Shown: in pieces, positions 25,481 through 33,865 of the stretch
Layout: each line of letters starts with the position of its first letter
Numbering within the stretch: the first letter of the stretch is position 1
Source of the DNA: Verrucomicrobiota bacterium
GTDB taxonomy: Bacteria; Verrucomicrobiota; Verrucomicrobiia; Limisphaerales; UBA8199
Length of the DNA stretch: 56,022 nucleotides
Direction: 5' to 3'
Assembly (NCBI GenBank): GCA_012517205.1
Contig: JAAYVL010000177.1
Coordinates: 1 to 56,022, forward strand
Position numbers and translations under genes: made by a program
Notes under the pieces: model-generated
What the model saw: the letters and a program-made list of their open reading frames with translations, nothing else
Database searches by the model: none
Told to the model about the DNA's origin: nothing

Positions 25481-26344
25481 TCAGGCAAACAGCTCGGCGA
25501 TGTTCAAAGACAGCGGCGCCTGTTTGCCGCCCTCATAAAACCTCACCGCCTGGCCCTGGCTCCACTTGCGCAACCGATAGAGCACCGCAAACGTGTAATC
25601 CGGCGCCGCCCCGCCCTGCCCCCCGACGACCTCGCCGCCCCGGCGCACGTTGTCCATCATCCACGGCGGCAGCAGCAGATGGTAGGGATTGCGCTTCACC
25701 TCGCCCACGTGGAAGCTGGTCGCCGCGATCATATCCGCCAGGTCTTCGGCGCTGACTTCCACCATCAGGTTCGGATCCGTCATCGCGCCCCAAAACTCGG
25801 TCTCGACCAGGTAGCAGGCATAGCTGGCGGGCATCTGCTTCAAGGCATCCACCACGAGGTGGTGGGTGCCTATGTGCGTCCCGTTCCAATCGCGATCGTG
25901 CGGGCACAGCACCACTTTGGGCTGATGCTGCTCCAGGATGTTCTTAATCACCCCGACGCACGCCGCCCAGTATTGCGGGTCCTGCTCGCGGGTTTTGGGC
26001 GTGATCCGCTCCAGCCCATTGGGCGCCGTGGTCACCAGGGTAAAGCCAAGGTAATGACAGGCCGCCTGCAGCTCGCGCAGCCGCTCCTGCTGCCGCTCCT
26101 TCTTGCTGCCCAGCGTGACGGCGACGTTGATGAGGTTCATGCGCGCCTGGCGCATCAAACGCACCGCCAGGGCGCCGACGATGCACTCATCGTCCGGGTG
26201 CGGGGCAAAGAACAGCGCCTTGGGCGCGTGGGGGGCTATCTCCGGCCGCGCCGCGGGGGGAAAGGTGCCGAGGGGAAGCGCGCGGCCCTGCTTGAGCAGG
26301 CGCGCATAATCAGATACGAGTTGATGATAAGGAGTCATATACAT
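25481..26344 (-). CDS. PIG-L family deacetylase
   Basis: 287 residues of the LmbE/PIG-L fold. The metal-binding motif FFAPHPDDECIVG is at about 46-58, and the third ligand region is CPHDRDWNGTHIGTHHLV. The family removes acetyl groups from N-acetylglucosamine-type substrates with zinc. The middle and C-terminal parts (LVETEFWGAMTDPN, YHLLLPPWMMDNVRRGGEV) resemble the stand-alone cytoplasmic group; there is no signal peptide. The ATG at 26344 has a possible leaderless promoter (TTGTTG/17/AACCGT/6). A second ATG at 26338 would also be acceptable. Confidence 0.9.
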   Translation of the reverse strand: MYMTPYHQLVSDYARLLKQGRALPLGTFPPAARPEIAPHAPKALFFAPHPDDECIVGALAVRLMRQARMNLINVAVTLGSKKERQQERLRELQAACHYLGFTLVTTAPNGLERITPKTREQDPQYWAACVGVIKNILEQHQPKVVLCPHDRDWNGTHIGTHHLVVDALKQMPASYACYLVETEFWGAMTDPNLMVEVSAEDLADMIAATSFHVGEVKRNPYHLLLPPWMMDNVRRGGEVVGGQGGAAPDYTFAVLYRLRKWSQGQAVRFYEGGKQAPLSLNIAELFA

Positions 26345-26350
26345 CTATTC

Positions 26351-26379
26351 ACGGTTGAAGGTTTGGAGGAGTGCAACAA
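26351..26379 (-). promoter_or_regulatory. Possible promoter of the PIG-L gene
   Basis: TTGTTG (26379-26374), 17-nt spacer, AACCGT (26356-26351), 6 nt to the ATG at 26344. The -10 box is poor. Confidence 0.3.
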
Positions 26380-26423
26380 CAAAAAGTCCGCTCCGGGAAC
26401 AGCCCCGGGGCCGATGATCCGCT

Positions 26424-26459
26424 AAAAAACTGCCGCGCCCCGCCCGGCCGCCGCGCGGC
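26424..26459 (-). terminator. Possible intrinsic terminator of the ROK-like gene
   Basis: On the minus strand GCCGCGC (26459-26453) and GCGCGGC (26438-26432) pair around a 14-nt GC-rich loop. After one extra base pair of context comes TTTTTT (26429-26424). Confidence 0.55.
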
Positions 26460-26530
26460 GCGCGCGCTGGATTCCCGCCCGTTCATGCGCAAAGCCGGAT
26501 GGACATGGCACGCGCTTTCCCGCCCGCCCG

Positions 26531-27934
26531 CTACCCCACCTTCGGCAGGCTCGCCGCCGCGACCGCCTGGCCGTGGCGCTTGTCTTTCTCATCGGGAATG
26601 TGGAACGCGATCTGGCGGGCCAGCTCGGGGAACTCCACTTTCAGGACTTCCCGGGCCCCGGCCAGAATGACGTCGCCGCCCGGCCCCGAGGTGACCCGGC
26701 CCAGGATCAGCACATTCGCCAGGTCATAGAAGTCCGTGAAATGCGCGATGGCATAGCCCAGGTAGGCGCCGATGGTCTCATAAATCTTGCGGGCGCGGTA
26801 ATCGCCCTGGTTCATGAGCTGCTGCACGTGCTTGAGCTTCTCGGGCAGCGGCAGCTTCGGATCCACCTCGATGCCCGCGGGCGCGAGCAGCCGCCCCACG
26901 CACTGCTGCGAGAAATACTGCACCCCGCAGCCATAGTCGCCGGACCACTCATCGGTCGGCGCGGCCGGGTTGAGATCCACCGGCACAAAGGCCAGCTCGT
27001 TCAGCCACGAGGTGATGTTGCCCTCGGCGTTGACGTAGCCGCCGGCGGTGCTGGTGCCGAGCGAAATCCCCAGGATGCGGTTCTGGCCCAGCGACATCGA
27101 GCCCGCCAGCGCCGTGACCTCGCCGTCGTTGACCACCTCCAGCGGAATCTGGTTCCAGGCCTTGCGGATTTCCAGAAACAAATCCCGCACCCGCCGGGTG
27201 AACACGTCGGCGGGCACGCCCCGGAAAAGCGAGGCGACCTTGACCCGGTTGTTCACATACACCCCCGCCGCGCTGCCGCCGATGGCGTCCACCCGCGGCA
27301 GATGCGCGGCGGCTTTCTTGAGGGAATCCATGATGCCGTCATAGTGATACTGCGGGTCGGGCTGGAAGTAGGGGTCCCAGACCGTCTCTTCGCTGAACAC
27401 CACCTTGCCGTCAATGACCGCCGCCACCTTCCGGTCGCTGCCCCCCAGGTCAAAGCCGATGCGGCAGCCGTCCAGATGCCGGCCCAGCGACGTCGCGCCG
27501 TGCCGTTCCGGCGGCAAAGTCTGGGCATGGACCACCTCGATCGGCTGATCAAACATCCGCTCGCCCACGAGATGCGAGTCAAACTTGCCGGTGGGCGTCT
27601 CCCGGTAATGCGCCGCCAGCTTCGCCGCCAACGCCGCCGGCCCTTCCACATGAATGCGAAACCCGCCGCGTGACCACAGCAGGAATTTGGCAATGCGCTC
27701 CAGGTAGGCAAAATTGCCCGCGGCCTGCGGATGGCTGTCGGGCAGAATCTCCGAACTATAATGGGACACGGTGCCGTCGGTCTGTTCCAACGCCAGTCGA
27801 ACCATCCCCGAACCGGCGGTGGCCCGGGCCAGCGCCCGAAAAGCGCGATTGGCCAGCACCGCCGGGCGGAAAGCCGGATCCAATACAGGTGTGACTCGTG
27901 GTGCGATTAAAGGAAGTCCATTGTTCGTATTCAT
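26531..27934 (-). CDS. ROK-like sugar kinase with long N-terminal extension
   Basis: 467 residues, against about 300 for common ROK kinases. The ATP-binding start of the fold is at about 162: CRIGFDLGGSDRKVAAVIDGKVVF. A later block has VVNDGEVTALAG with the catalytic Asp, then LGISLGTSTAGGYV. The zinc motif CxCGxxGC of most ROK proteins is not seen; DYGCGVQYFSQQC lies near the expected place. The first 160 residues are an extension of unknown function. It would phosphorylate a sugar in the cytoplasm, substrate unknown. The ATG at 27934 follows a TTGCGT/17/TACAAC promoter by 12 nt. A longer frame exists but is not conserved-looking. Confidence 0.82.
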   Translation of the reverse strand: MNTNNGLPLIAPRVTPVLDPAFRPAVLANRAFRALARATAGSGMVRLALEQTDGTVSHYSSEILPDSHPQAAGNFAYLERIAKFLLWSRGGFRIHVEGPAALAAKLAAHYRETPTGKFDSHLVGERMFDQPIEVVHAQTLPPERHGATSLGRHLDGCRIGFDLGGSDRKVAAVIDGKVVFSEETVWDPYFQPDPQYHYDGIMDSLKKAAAHLPRVDAIGGSAAGVYVNNRVKVASLFRGVPADVFTRRVRDLFLEIRKAWNQIPLEVVNDGEVTALAGSMSLGQNRILGISLGTSTAGGYVNAEGNITSWLNELAFVPVDLNPAAPTDEWSGDYGCGVQYFSQQCVGRLLAPAGIEVDPKLPLPEKLKHVQQLMNQGDYRARKIYETIGAYLGYAIAHFTDFYDLANVLILGRVTSGPGGDVILAGAREVLKVEFPELARQIAFHIPDEKDKRHGQAVAAASLPKVG

Positions 27935-27946
27935 TTCGCGTGAGCG

Positions 27947-27975
27947 GTTGTAATCCAACCCAACCCCGAACGCAA
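27947..27975 (-). promoter_or_regulatory. Promoter of the ROK-like gene
   Basis: TTGCGT (27975-27970), 17-nt spacer, TACAAC (27952-27947), 12 nt to the ATG. The leader would be about 5 nt. Confidence 0.4.
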
Positions 27976-28222
27976 GCCAAGACAGCGCCTCCAAAGGCCT
28001 CTCCCGAATAACCCACACCCTCGCACGCCCATACCGCCCCGACAGCCTCCCGCCCGCCAATACCCTTTCCCATCGCATCCCCGCCAGACTGTCCATTTAT
28101 TGGACACTCCCCCCAATTCAGCCCTTAAAAGCCCACTTCCACCTCAAACTCCTCAAAATACCCAGTCGTCCTACGATTCTCGCTAACTTCATTTTTTCAA
28201 GCTACTTCATGGCTCCCTCCTG

Positions 28223-28321
28223 GCCGTGTACAAGGGGTGTACAAGGGATGCTCATCGGATGTACTAGCTAAAATCCCATGGACTTCCGATGAGCATCCCT
28301 TGTACACCCCTTGTACACGGC
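28223..28321. repeat. 99-bp palindromic intergenic element, copy 2
   Basis: Identical to copy 1 except at 4 positions, all transitions. Here the arms pair perfectly from GCCGTGTACAAGG through GATGCTCATCGGA, about 36 bp each side, around the shared ATGTACTAGC...CATGGACT centre. It lies between divergent gene starts, upstream of both promoters. Confidence 0.92.
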
Positions 28322-28452
28322 TAGAAAAGACGGGGGGAGGACGGGGGTGGGCGGGGGGATTGTTGGCGGCTTTCTCTGGATTTTTGTGGAGCGGGGACGG
28401 GTTGGGGCGGGGTTCTTTCCGGGAATAGAGCCTGGCTAGCGTGAAAGATTGC

Positions 28453-28481
28453 TTGCGGCTGCGCGAGCGAGTCTAAAGACT
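28453..28481 (+). promoter_or_regulatory. Promoter of the URO-D family gene, leaderless type
   Basis: TTGCGG (28453-28458), 17-nt spacer, AAGACT (28476-28481), then 6 nt to the ATG at 28488. Confidence 0.45.
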
Positions 28482-28487
28482 TCCGCG

Positions 28488-29480
28488 ATGACGACTCATC
28501 GCTTTAACCGGTTGGTTCTGGGGTTGCCGCGCCGCCTGGTGCTGCCGATTGCGACGTATCCGGGCCTGGCGTTAACGGGGGCAACGGTGCGGCAGGCGGT
28601 CAATGATGCCTCGGCGCAGTTTGAGGCGGTCGCGGCGCTTCACGAGCGCTACCGGACGCCGGTCGTGTTGTCCGCGATGGACCTCAGCGCCGAAGCCGAG
28701 GCTTTCGGGTGCGCGCTGCACCTGGCGGACAACGAAATCCCCTCGGTGACCGGGCGGCTGGTGACGACCCTGGAGCAAGCCCGGGCGCTGCCGGTGCCGC
28801 AGCCGGGAGACCGGCGCACGGCGGTGTACTTGGAGACGGTGCGGCGGCTGAAGCAACTGCCGTCGCGGCCTTTGGTGCTGGGAGGGTGCATTGGCCCGTT
28901 TTCGCTGGCTTCGCGGCTGGTGGGGGTGAGCGAGGCGCTGGAAATGACGCTGGCGGAGCCGGAACTCATGGCGGTGGTGCTGGAGAAGAGCACGGCCTTC
29001 CTGGCCGCTTATGCGCGCGCTTTCCGGCAGGCCGGAGCCGATGGCTTGATCATGGCCGAGCCGGCCGCGGGGCTGTTGTCGCCGCGCGGCGTCGCGGCTC
29101 ATTCCTCCGGGTATATCCGGCATATCGCCGCGGCGGCCGGCGGCGAGGACTTCGGGTTGATCTTGCATAATTGCGCCGCCAAGGAGCTGCACCTGGCGGC
29201 CATCCTGGAGACGGGGCTGAGCGCTTTCCACTTCGGCGCGCCCATGGACTTGCCGTCCGCGCTGGGCAAGGTGCCGCCCGGGGTGGTGCTGTGCGGCAAC
29301 CTGGATCCGGCCGGCGTCTTTTGCCAATTAGCCCCCGCGGAAGTGCGGGCGCGCGCCGCGGAGCTTTTATCCCGGGCGGGCGCTCATCGCAATTATGTGC
29401 TTTCCTCCGGGTGCGACGTGCCGGCGGCCGCGCCGCTGGCCAATCTGGACGCCCTGTACGCGGCGGCCAGCGGGGCTTGA
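28488..29480 (+). CDS. Uroporphyrinogen decarboxylase (URO-D) family protein
   Basis: 330 residues with the URO-D TIM-barrel pattern: VVLSAMDLSAEAEAFG, GCIGPFSLASRLVG, AGADGLIMAEPAAGLLSPR, the ILHNCAAKELHLAAILETGLSAFHFG strand with the HxC zinc ligand pair, and CGNLDPAGVF. The His-x-Cys arrangement is that of the MtaA/CmuA-type corrinoid methyltransferase branch rather than true HemE, which usually has Arg and Asp residues at the active site. A methyl-transfer role is possible, but the partner corrinoid protein is not here. The ATG at 28488 is chosen; a 13-residue extension is possible. Confidence 0.8.
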   Translation: MTTHRFNRLVLGLPRRLVLPIATYPGLALTGATVRQAVNDASAQFEAVAALHERYRTPVVLSAMDLSAEAEAFGCALHLADNEIPSVTGRLVTTLEQARALPVPQPGDRRTAVYLETVRRLKQLPSRPLVLGGCIGPFSLASRLVGVSEALEMTLAEPELMAVVLEKSTAFLAAYARAFRQAGADGLIMAEPAAGLLSPRGVAAHSSGYIRHIAAAAGGEDFGLILHNCAAKELHLAAILETGLSAFHFGAPMDLPSALGKVPPGVVLCGNLDPAGVFCQLAPAEVRARAAELLSRAGAHRNYVLSSGCDVPAAAPLANLDALYAAASGA

Positions 29481-29589
29481 GTGTCCTGAATTGAGACAGG
29501 GACGCGGAGGGTGCGCCCGAATCGGGGCACTCCGGCCGGCCGGGGCGCGGCGGCCCCGGCGGTAGATGTTTTTGGTGGCCTGCGGCGGG

Positions 29590-29706
29590 CTAACCGGCCA
29601 GCAGCAGGCGCATCAGAACCATTGCTCCCACAACGAAGGTCGCGGCCCACAGGGCTTGACGCATTCCAAACCGGGGTTCGCGCCGGGCATCCACCGGCGC
29701 CAGCAT
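29590..29706 (-). CDS. Possible 38-residue single-span membrane peptide
   Basis: From the ATG at 29706 the frame gives a short polar start (MLAPVDARREPRFGMRQ) and one strongly hydrophobic stretch (ALWAATFVVGAMVLMRLLLAG) at the C-terminus, like many small inner-membrane peptides. A longer frame starts at 29877. No homologue is known to me and no clear ribosome site is visible, so this is tentative. Confidence 0.35.
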   Translation of the reverse strand: MLAPVDARREPRFGMRQALWAATFVVGAMVLMRLLLAG

Positions 29707-29902
29707 GGCGCTGATGAAGCCGCGATTGGCTTCATTGGCTGTATAAATCACTTTCGGCACAATTGGCAGAGAGCAAATCACGCGCCAGCGGGCGGCGGGG
29801 GCAGGGGGTTCGCCCGCCACCGTGCCCGGGCGCAAACGGCGGTGTTCCCGGCCCGGCGCGGTCCCTTTCCCGGGCAATCAACCCGGGCCGCCGCGGAGAG
29901 GC

Positions 29903-29930
29903 TTGCCTGCCGCCCGTGATGGGCTAGACT
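29903..29930 (+). promoter_or_regulatory. Promoter of the EEP-family gene, leaderless type
   Basis: TTGCCT (29903-29908), 16-nt spacer, TAGACT (29925-29930), then 7 nt to the ATG at 29938. Confidence 0.5.
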
Positions 29931-29937
29931 GCGGGAT

Positions 29938-30843
29938 ATGAAACGAAGCGCTTCCATTCATTATCTCGCGGCCATCCTCATCCTCGCCGTTGGCGGCTCC
30001 GGCCTGCTCCCGCTCCGGGCGGGGGCCCAGGGCGCGGCCTCGGCGGCGGCGTCCGGCGCGTTGACGGTGGTGTCCTACAACCTGCGGTTTGCCAGCCCGA
30101 CTCCCCCCAATGCCTGGCCGGTGCGCCGGCCGTTGATGGTTGAGCTGATTCAAAAGCTGGCGCCGGATGTGATGGGGACGCAGGAGGGGATTTATAGCCA
30201 GTTGCAAGATCTCGCCGCGGACCTGCCGGCGTATCAGTGGATTGGGATGGGGCGCGACGGCGGCAGCCGCGGCGAGTTCATGGCGGTGTTTTATCGCCCG
30301 GCGCGGCTGGAGCCGGTGGCGTTTGATCATTTCTGGCTGTCGGACACGCCGGAAAGCATCGGCTCGAAGACCTGGGGCCCCCGGCTGGCCCGCATGGTGA
30401 CGTGGGTGCAATTCCGGGATCGGCAGTCCGGGGAGCAATTTGTTTTCGTCAACACGCATCTCGACCACGAGGTGCAGGCGGCCCGCGAGAAAGGCGCCCA
30501 GCTCATCCGCGACCGCGTGGCCGCCTTCAAGCATCAACTGCCGGTTTTGCTGGTGGGCGATTTCAACGCCGCCGCCGGGAGCAACAAGGCCTATTCCATA
30601 CTCACGGGCGACCAATTCTTCACCGACACCTGGGTGGCCGCGCCGAAGCGGGTGAATGAAGGGATTGGAACCATGAATCATTTCAAGGCGCTGCAGAAGA
30701 ACGGGGCGCGCATTGACTGGATCCTGAGCCGGGGCAACGTGGCGGTCGAGCGCATCGAGATCGCCACCTTCTCGCGCGAGGGCCAGTTTCCGAGCGACCA
30801 CTGCCCGGTGGTGGCCACCCTGCGGCTGGGCGCGCGCCGTTAG
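29938..30843 (+). CDS. Exported endonuclease/exonuclease/phosphatase family protein
   Basis: 301 residues. The signal peptide (about 1-30, ending near LRAGAQ) is followed by a complete EEP domain: VVSYNLRF, DVMGTQEG (metal-binding Glu), FVNTHLDHE, LLVGDFNA (Asp and Asn of the active site), IDWILS and the final SDHCPVVATL with the catalytic Asp-His. The fold includes DNases, sphingomyelinases and inositol phosphatases. The short GTQEGIYSQLQDL and THLDH layout is that of the secreted phosphodiesterase-like group. The substrate is unknown. It would act in the periplasm or outside. Confidence 0.9.
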   Translation: MKRSASIHYLAAILILAVGGSGLLPLRAGAQGAASAAASGALTVVSYNLRFASPTPPNAWPVRRPLMVELIQKLAPDVMGTQEGIYSQLQDLAADLPAYQWIGMGRDGGSRGEFMAVFYRPARLEPVAFDHFWLSDTPESIGSKTWGPRLARMVTWVQFRDRQSGEQFVFVNTHLDHEVQAAREKGAQLIRDRVAAFKHQLPVLLVGDFNAAAGSNKAYSILTGDQFFTDTWVAAPKRVNEGIGTMNHFKALQKNGARIDWILSRGNVAVERIEIATFSREGQFPSDHCPVVATLRLGARR

Positions 30844-30961
30844 CCCGGCGCGGTTCGGCGGCCAGCCGGGGCGGCACGGGAAGCGGGGATGAGTTTCGGG
30901 CGGGGCGGGGTTGGCCCGGGCGGGGGCGGGCGCGGGCGCGGGCGGCGGCGGGCGGCGGGGC

Positions 30962-32503
30962 TCAGGCGGCGAGTTTCAAGTGGGAGATGCGGAAGATAGC
31001 GCCGCGCGGTTCGTGGGGCAGGCATTCCACCTCCCAGCCATGCGCGAGCACGATTTGCTGCACGACCGCGAGCCCCAGGCCGGTGCCTTGTTTCTGGGTC
31101 GTGAAATAGGGTTTGAAGATTTCCGCCCGGTGCCCGGGGGGGACGCCGGGGCCGTTGTCGCGCACTTCGAGCGTGGCCTCGGCGGCATTGCGTTTTTCGG
31201 CGGCGATCTGGATTTCCCCGCGGGGCTCGACGGCTTGAATGGCGTTGAGCAGCAGGTTGAAGAGGGCCTGCCGGAAGGACTGCTCGTCGGCTTCGACGGT
31301 GAGGGGCTCGCCTTTGATCTGCAGGTTGATCTGCTTTTCCTCCAGGTCGTAATTCAGGGCGCGGACGACTTCGTTGAGCACCGCGTTGAGGGCGAGGCGG
31401 GTGCGGCGGATTTCGCGCGGGCGGGAGTAGTTGATGAACTCGTTCAACTGCGCGGCGACTTTGTCGGCCTCCGCAATGATCGCCCGCGAGCGTTCCTGAA
31501 TCTCCGCCGGGGCGGCGGTTTGCCGGGAGATCATCTGGGCGAGGCCGCGGATGATGTTGAGGGGGTTGCGGGTTTCGTGGGCGAGCCCGGCGGCGGCGAG
31601 GTTCATCTCCTTGAGGCGGGTGTTCATTTCGCTGGTCCGCACCAGGCGAATTTGCAGCTCGGAGGATTTGGCCAGGTTTCGCCAGGCCAGGGCGGAGCCG
31701 AGGACGGAGAGCCCGGCCAGCGCGACGATGATGGTCCGCAGCCACAAATCCCGCGTGATCGCCGCCGCCAGCCCCTCGGTGGACAGGGTGAGCACCAGCC
31801 CGTGGAGGGTTTGCTTGGCGACCAGGGATTGAAAGTCCTCCTCCGCCATGCCCCGCAGCCAGAAAGGCCGCCGCGGCCGGCTCCCCGGCTCGCGCGTCCG
31901 GCCGGGCCGGCCGCCGGGCTGAAACTCGCCCGCATCCGGCGGGGGCGGGGTTCGCGGCGGGAGCATCTCTTCCGGGGGCGGGGGGCCCCGGCGGGTGAAC
32001 TCATGGCCGAGCTCGCTGCCGCGGTTGGTGAACTCGCCGGGGAGCGGCAGGATCACGGTATTGGTCACGCCCAGGGCGCTGAGGCTGGCGCCCAGGTCCA
32101 CCGGGTTGACGAGCGTGACGCTCCGCGCGCCCCAGTGCTCGCCTTCCTGCAGCAGGTCTTTTCGTTGGAGGTCAATCGGCTGGCCGGCGGAGGCGACGGG
32201 CTGGTTGGTGGCGTTGAGCAAAACGATGGAGAGCAGTTCGCTGGACTGGATCAGCTCGTTGGTGCGGCCGTGGATCAGTTCGTTGAGGACGGGTTCCAGG
32301 CGTTCCTGGGGAATGACCCCGCGGAAGCGCATGCCGCGAATGATGGCGCTGAGCGTGTTGGCGATGTCCTTGGCGCGGTTGCGCAAGCCGGTCCGGGCCG
32401 CCTCCCGGACGCGCACGTGCTCCTGCGTCTGCCAGCCCAGCACCAGGACCCAGAGGGCTCCGAGCAGGCCATACACCAGCAAGCTGCGGCGGCTCAGTTC
32501 CAT
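30962..32503 (-). CDS. Sensor histidine kinase at the end of the secretion cluster
   Basis: 513 residues. One membrane segment (about 8-24) and a second (about 255-277) flank a periplasmic sensor of about 230 residues, which contains a Pro/Gly/Arg-rich insertion (about 172-215). The cytoplasmic part has the HisKA box AAAGLAHETRNPLNIIRGLAQ, the N box NLLLNAIQAVE, DNGPGVP (G1) and GTGLGLAVVQQIV (G2), all intact. No response regulator is adjacent. It starts 45 bp after the secretin core gene on the same strand, so it is probably co-transcribed with the secretion genes. A role in sensing secretion or envelope state is inference. Confidence 0.92.
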   Translation of the reverse strand: MELSRRSLLVYGLLGALWVLVLGWQTQEHVRVREAARTGLRNRAKDIANTLSAIIRGMRFRGVIPQERLEPVLNELIHGRTNELIQSSELLSIVLLNATNQPVASAGQPIDLQRKDLLQEGEHWGARSVTLVNPVDLGASLSALGVTNTVILPLPGEFTNRGSELGHEFTRRGPPPPEEMLPPRTPPPPDAGEFQPGGRPGRTREPGSRPRRPFWLRGMAEEDFQSLVAKQTLHGLVLTLSTEGLAAAITRDLWLRTIIVALAGLSVLGSALAWRNLAKSSELQIRLVRTSEMNTRLKEMNLAAAGLAHETRNPLNIIRGLAQMISRQTAAPAEIQERSRAIIAEADKVAAQLNEFINYSRPREIRRTRLALNAVLNEVVRALNYDLEEKQINLQIKGEPLTVEADEQSFRQALFNLLLNAIQAVEPRGEIQIAAEKRNAAEATLEVRDNGPGVPPGHRAEIFKPYFTTQKQGTGLGLAVVQQIVLAHGWEVECLPHEPRGAIFRISHLKLAA

Positions 32504-32548
32504 CGGCGGGCGGGGTGGGGCGGTTTCATGCGCGGACGCCGGGAGCGG

Positions 32549-33811
32549 TCAGGAATCGCCGGGCTGGGGGGCGGGCGCCCGTTTGCCGGGCCGCGGATTC
32601 GAGCGCGGCAGCGGTTTCTGCGCGGGCAACTGGTCCAGGAACTGGTTGAGCTCCTCCTCGGTCAGCCCTTGGGGCACTTTGGAGTTTTCCCGCTCGCGGG
32701 CGGTGAGCGCGGCCAGTTCCGTGGGCGCCTGCACGATATGCGGGGTGAGGAAAATGAGCAGTTCGTTCAGGTTGCTGCTCCGTTGCTGCCGTTTGAAGAG
32801 GTTTCCCAGCAGGGGGATGTCGCCCAGCACCGGGATTTTGGTGTCGGAGCGGGCTTTGGTGCTGTTGATGAGGCCGCCGATGATGACCGTCTGGCCGTCG
32901 GCGGTGACCACCACGGTGTCGGCGGAGCGGATGTCAATGGTGGGGGCGTTGACGCCCGCCGAGATTTGGGTGGTGGCCGTGAAATTCACCGAGGAGATTT
33001 CGGGCGAGACGATCATCTGCACCAGGCCGTCGGCGGTGATGAAGGGGGTCACATTCAAAATCACGCCCACGTCCCGGTAGGTGACGGAGTTGATGGTATT
33101 GCCGTAGTTGTCGTAGCGGACGCCGGTGATTAACGGCACCTGCTGGCCGACGGTGATGGTGGCGGGCTGATTGTTGCGGGCGAGGATGGAGGGGCGGGAC
33201 AGCACCTTGGCGTTGCCGGCTTGCGCAATGGCCCGCAGGGTGACCTGGTAATCCTGCCCGAGGATTTGGTACAGCCCCGCGCCGTTCTGGGAGATCGGCG
33301 ACGCCGCCGAGAAGCTCGAAAACGGCTGGCCGAACCGGTTGAGGTTGGTGCCGACGGACGTGCTCAAGCCGGACAGGCCAAAGCCGTTGACGGCGCTGGC
33401 GTCCTGCACGGTGCCGCTCATATTCTGGCGGCCCCAGCCGCCTTCCAGGCCGATGTCGGACGCGCGCGTATGCGAGACTTCGAGGAAGACGACTTTGATG
33501 AGCACCTGGGGCTTGGGGCGGTCCAGGTTGGTGAGCACCCGGCTGATTTGCTGCGCGGTCGCTTCGTCGGCGATATACACGACGCGGCGGGTTTCCGGAT
33601 CAATCGAGAAATAGGCGTCCCCGATGGTGGTGTTGTTGGGGTACTGCCGGGAGGTGCTGCTGCCGCTCATGCCGCCGCGGGCGCCGGCGCCGCCCGGGGC
33701 GCCGCCGACAAAGCCGCTGCGCTGCTGGGCGTGGAGCGGGAAGGCCAGGGCCAGGGCCAGGGCCAGGCTTCCGGCCAGGCCCGCTCGCCATTGGATATTC
33801 GTTTTTCTCAT
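32549..33811 (-). CDS. gspD: Secretin, C-terminal half (half N-domain plus beta-barrel core)
   Basis: 420 residues. A signal peptide (1-28) is followed by a Gly/Ser linker (30-58), the second half of an N-domain (AYFSIDPETRRVVYIADEATAQQISRVLTNLD, 66-97), then the secretin core: KPQVLIKVVFLEVS, LRAIAQAGNAKVLSRPSILARNNQPATITVG, GVILNVTPFI, IGGLINSTK..KIPVLGDIPLLGNLFK and LNELLIFLTPHIV. The core builds the outer-membrane channel. It lacks complete N0-N3 domains, which are encoded by the gene immediately upstream. Its own ATG has a GAGGT ribosome site 8 nt upstream, so it is a true separate cistron and not a frameshift. Confidence 0.93.
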   Translation of the reverse strand: MRKTNIQWRAGLAGSLALALALAFPLHAQQRSGFVGGAPGGAGARGGMSGSSTSRQYPNNTTIGDAYFSIDPETRRVVYIADEATAQQISRVLTNLDRPKPQVLIKVVFLEVSHTRASDIGLEGGWGRQNMSGTVQDASAVNGFGLSGLSTSVGTNLNRFGQPFSSFSAASPISQNGAGLYQILGQDYQVTLRAIAQAGNAKVLSRPSILARNNQPATITVGQQVPLITGVRYDNYGNTINSVTYRDVGVILNVTPFITADGLVQMIVSPEISSVNFTATTQISAGVNAPTIDIRSADTVVVTADGQTVIIGGLINSTKARSDTKIPVLGDIPLLGNLFKRQQRSSNLNELLIFLTPHIVQAPTELAALTARERENSKVPQGLTEEELNQFLDQLPAQKPLPRSNPRPGKRAPAPQPGDS

Positions 33812-33865
33812 AATTACCTCGTGGTGTGGTTCGTGCTCAGGGTTTCCGTCCCGGGACGCGGGCGG

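Larger units (their letters stand above)
27935..28487. other. Divergent intergenic gap with palindromic element
   Basis: Holds the promoter of the ROK-like gene, palindrome copy 2 (28223-28321) and the promoter of the URO-D gene. The rest (about 27980-28220) shows no gene. Confidence 0.5.
29481..29937. other. Gap between URO-D gene and exported EEP protein
   Basis: Holds a possible minus-strand small membrane-protein ORF (29706-29590) and the promoter of the downstream gene. Nothing else is supported. Confidence 0.4.
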
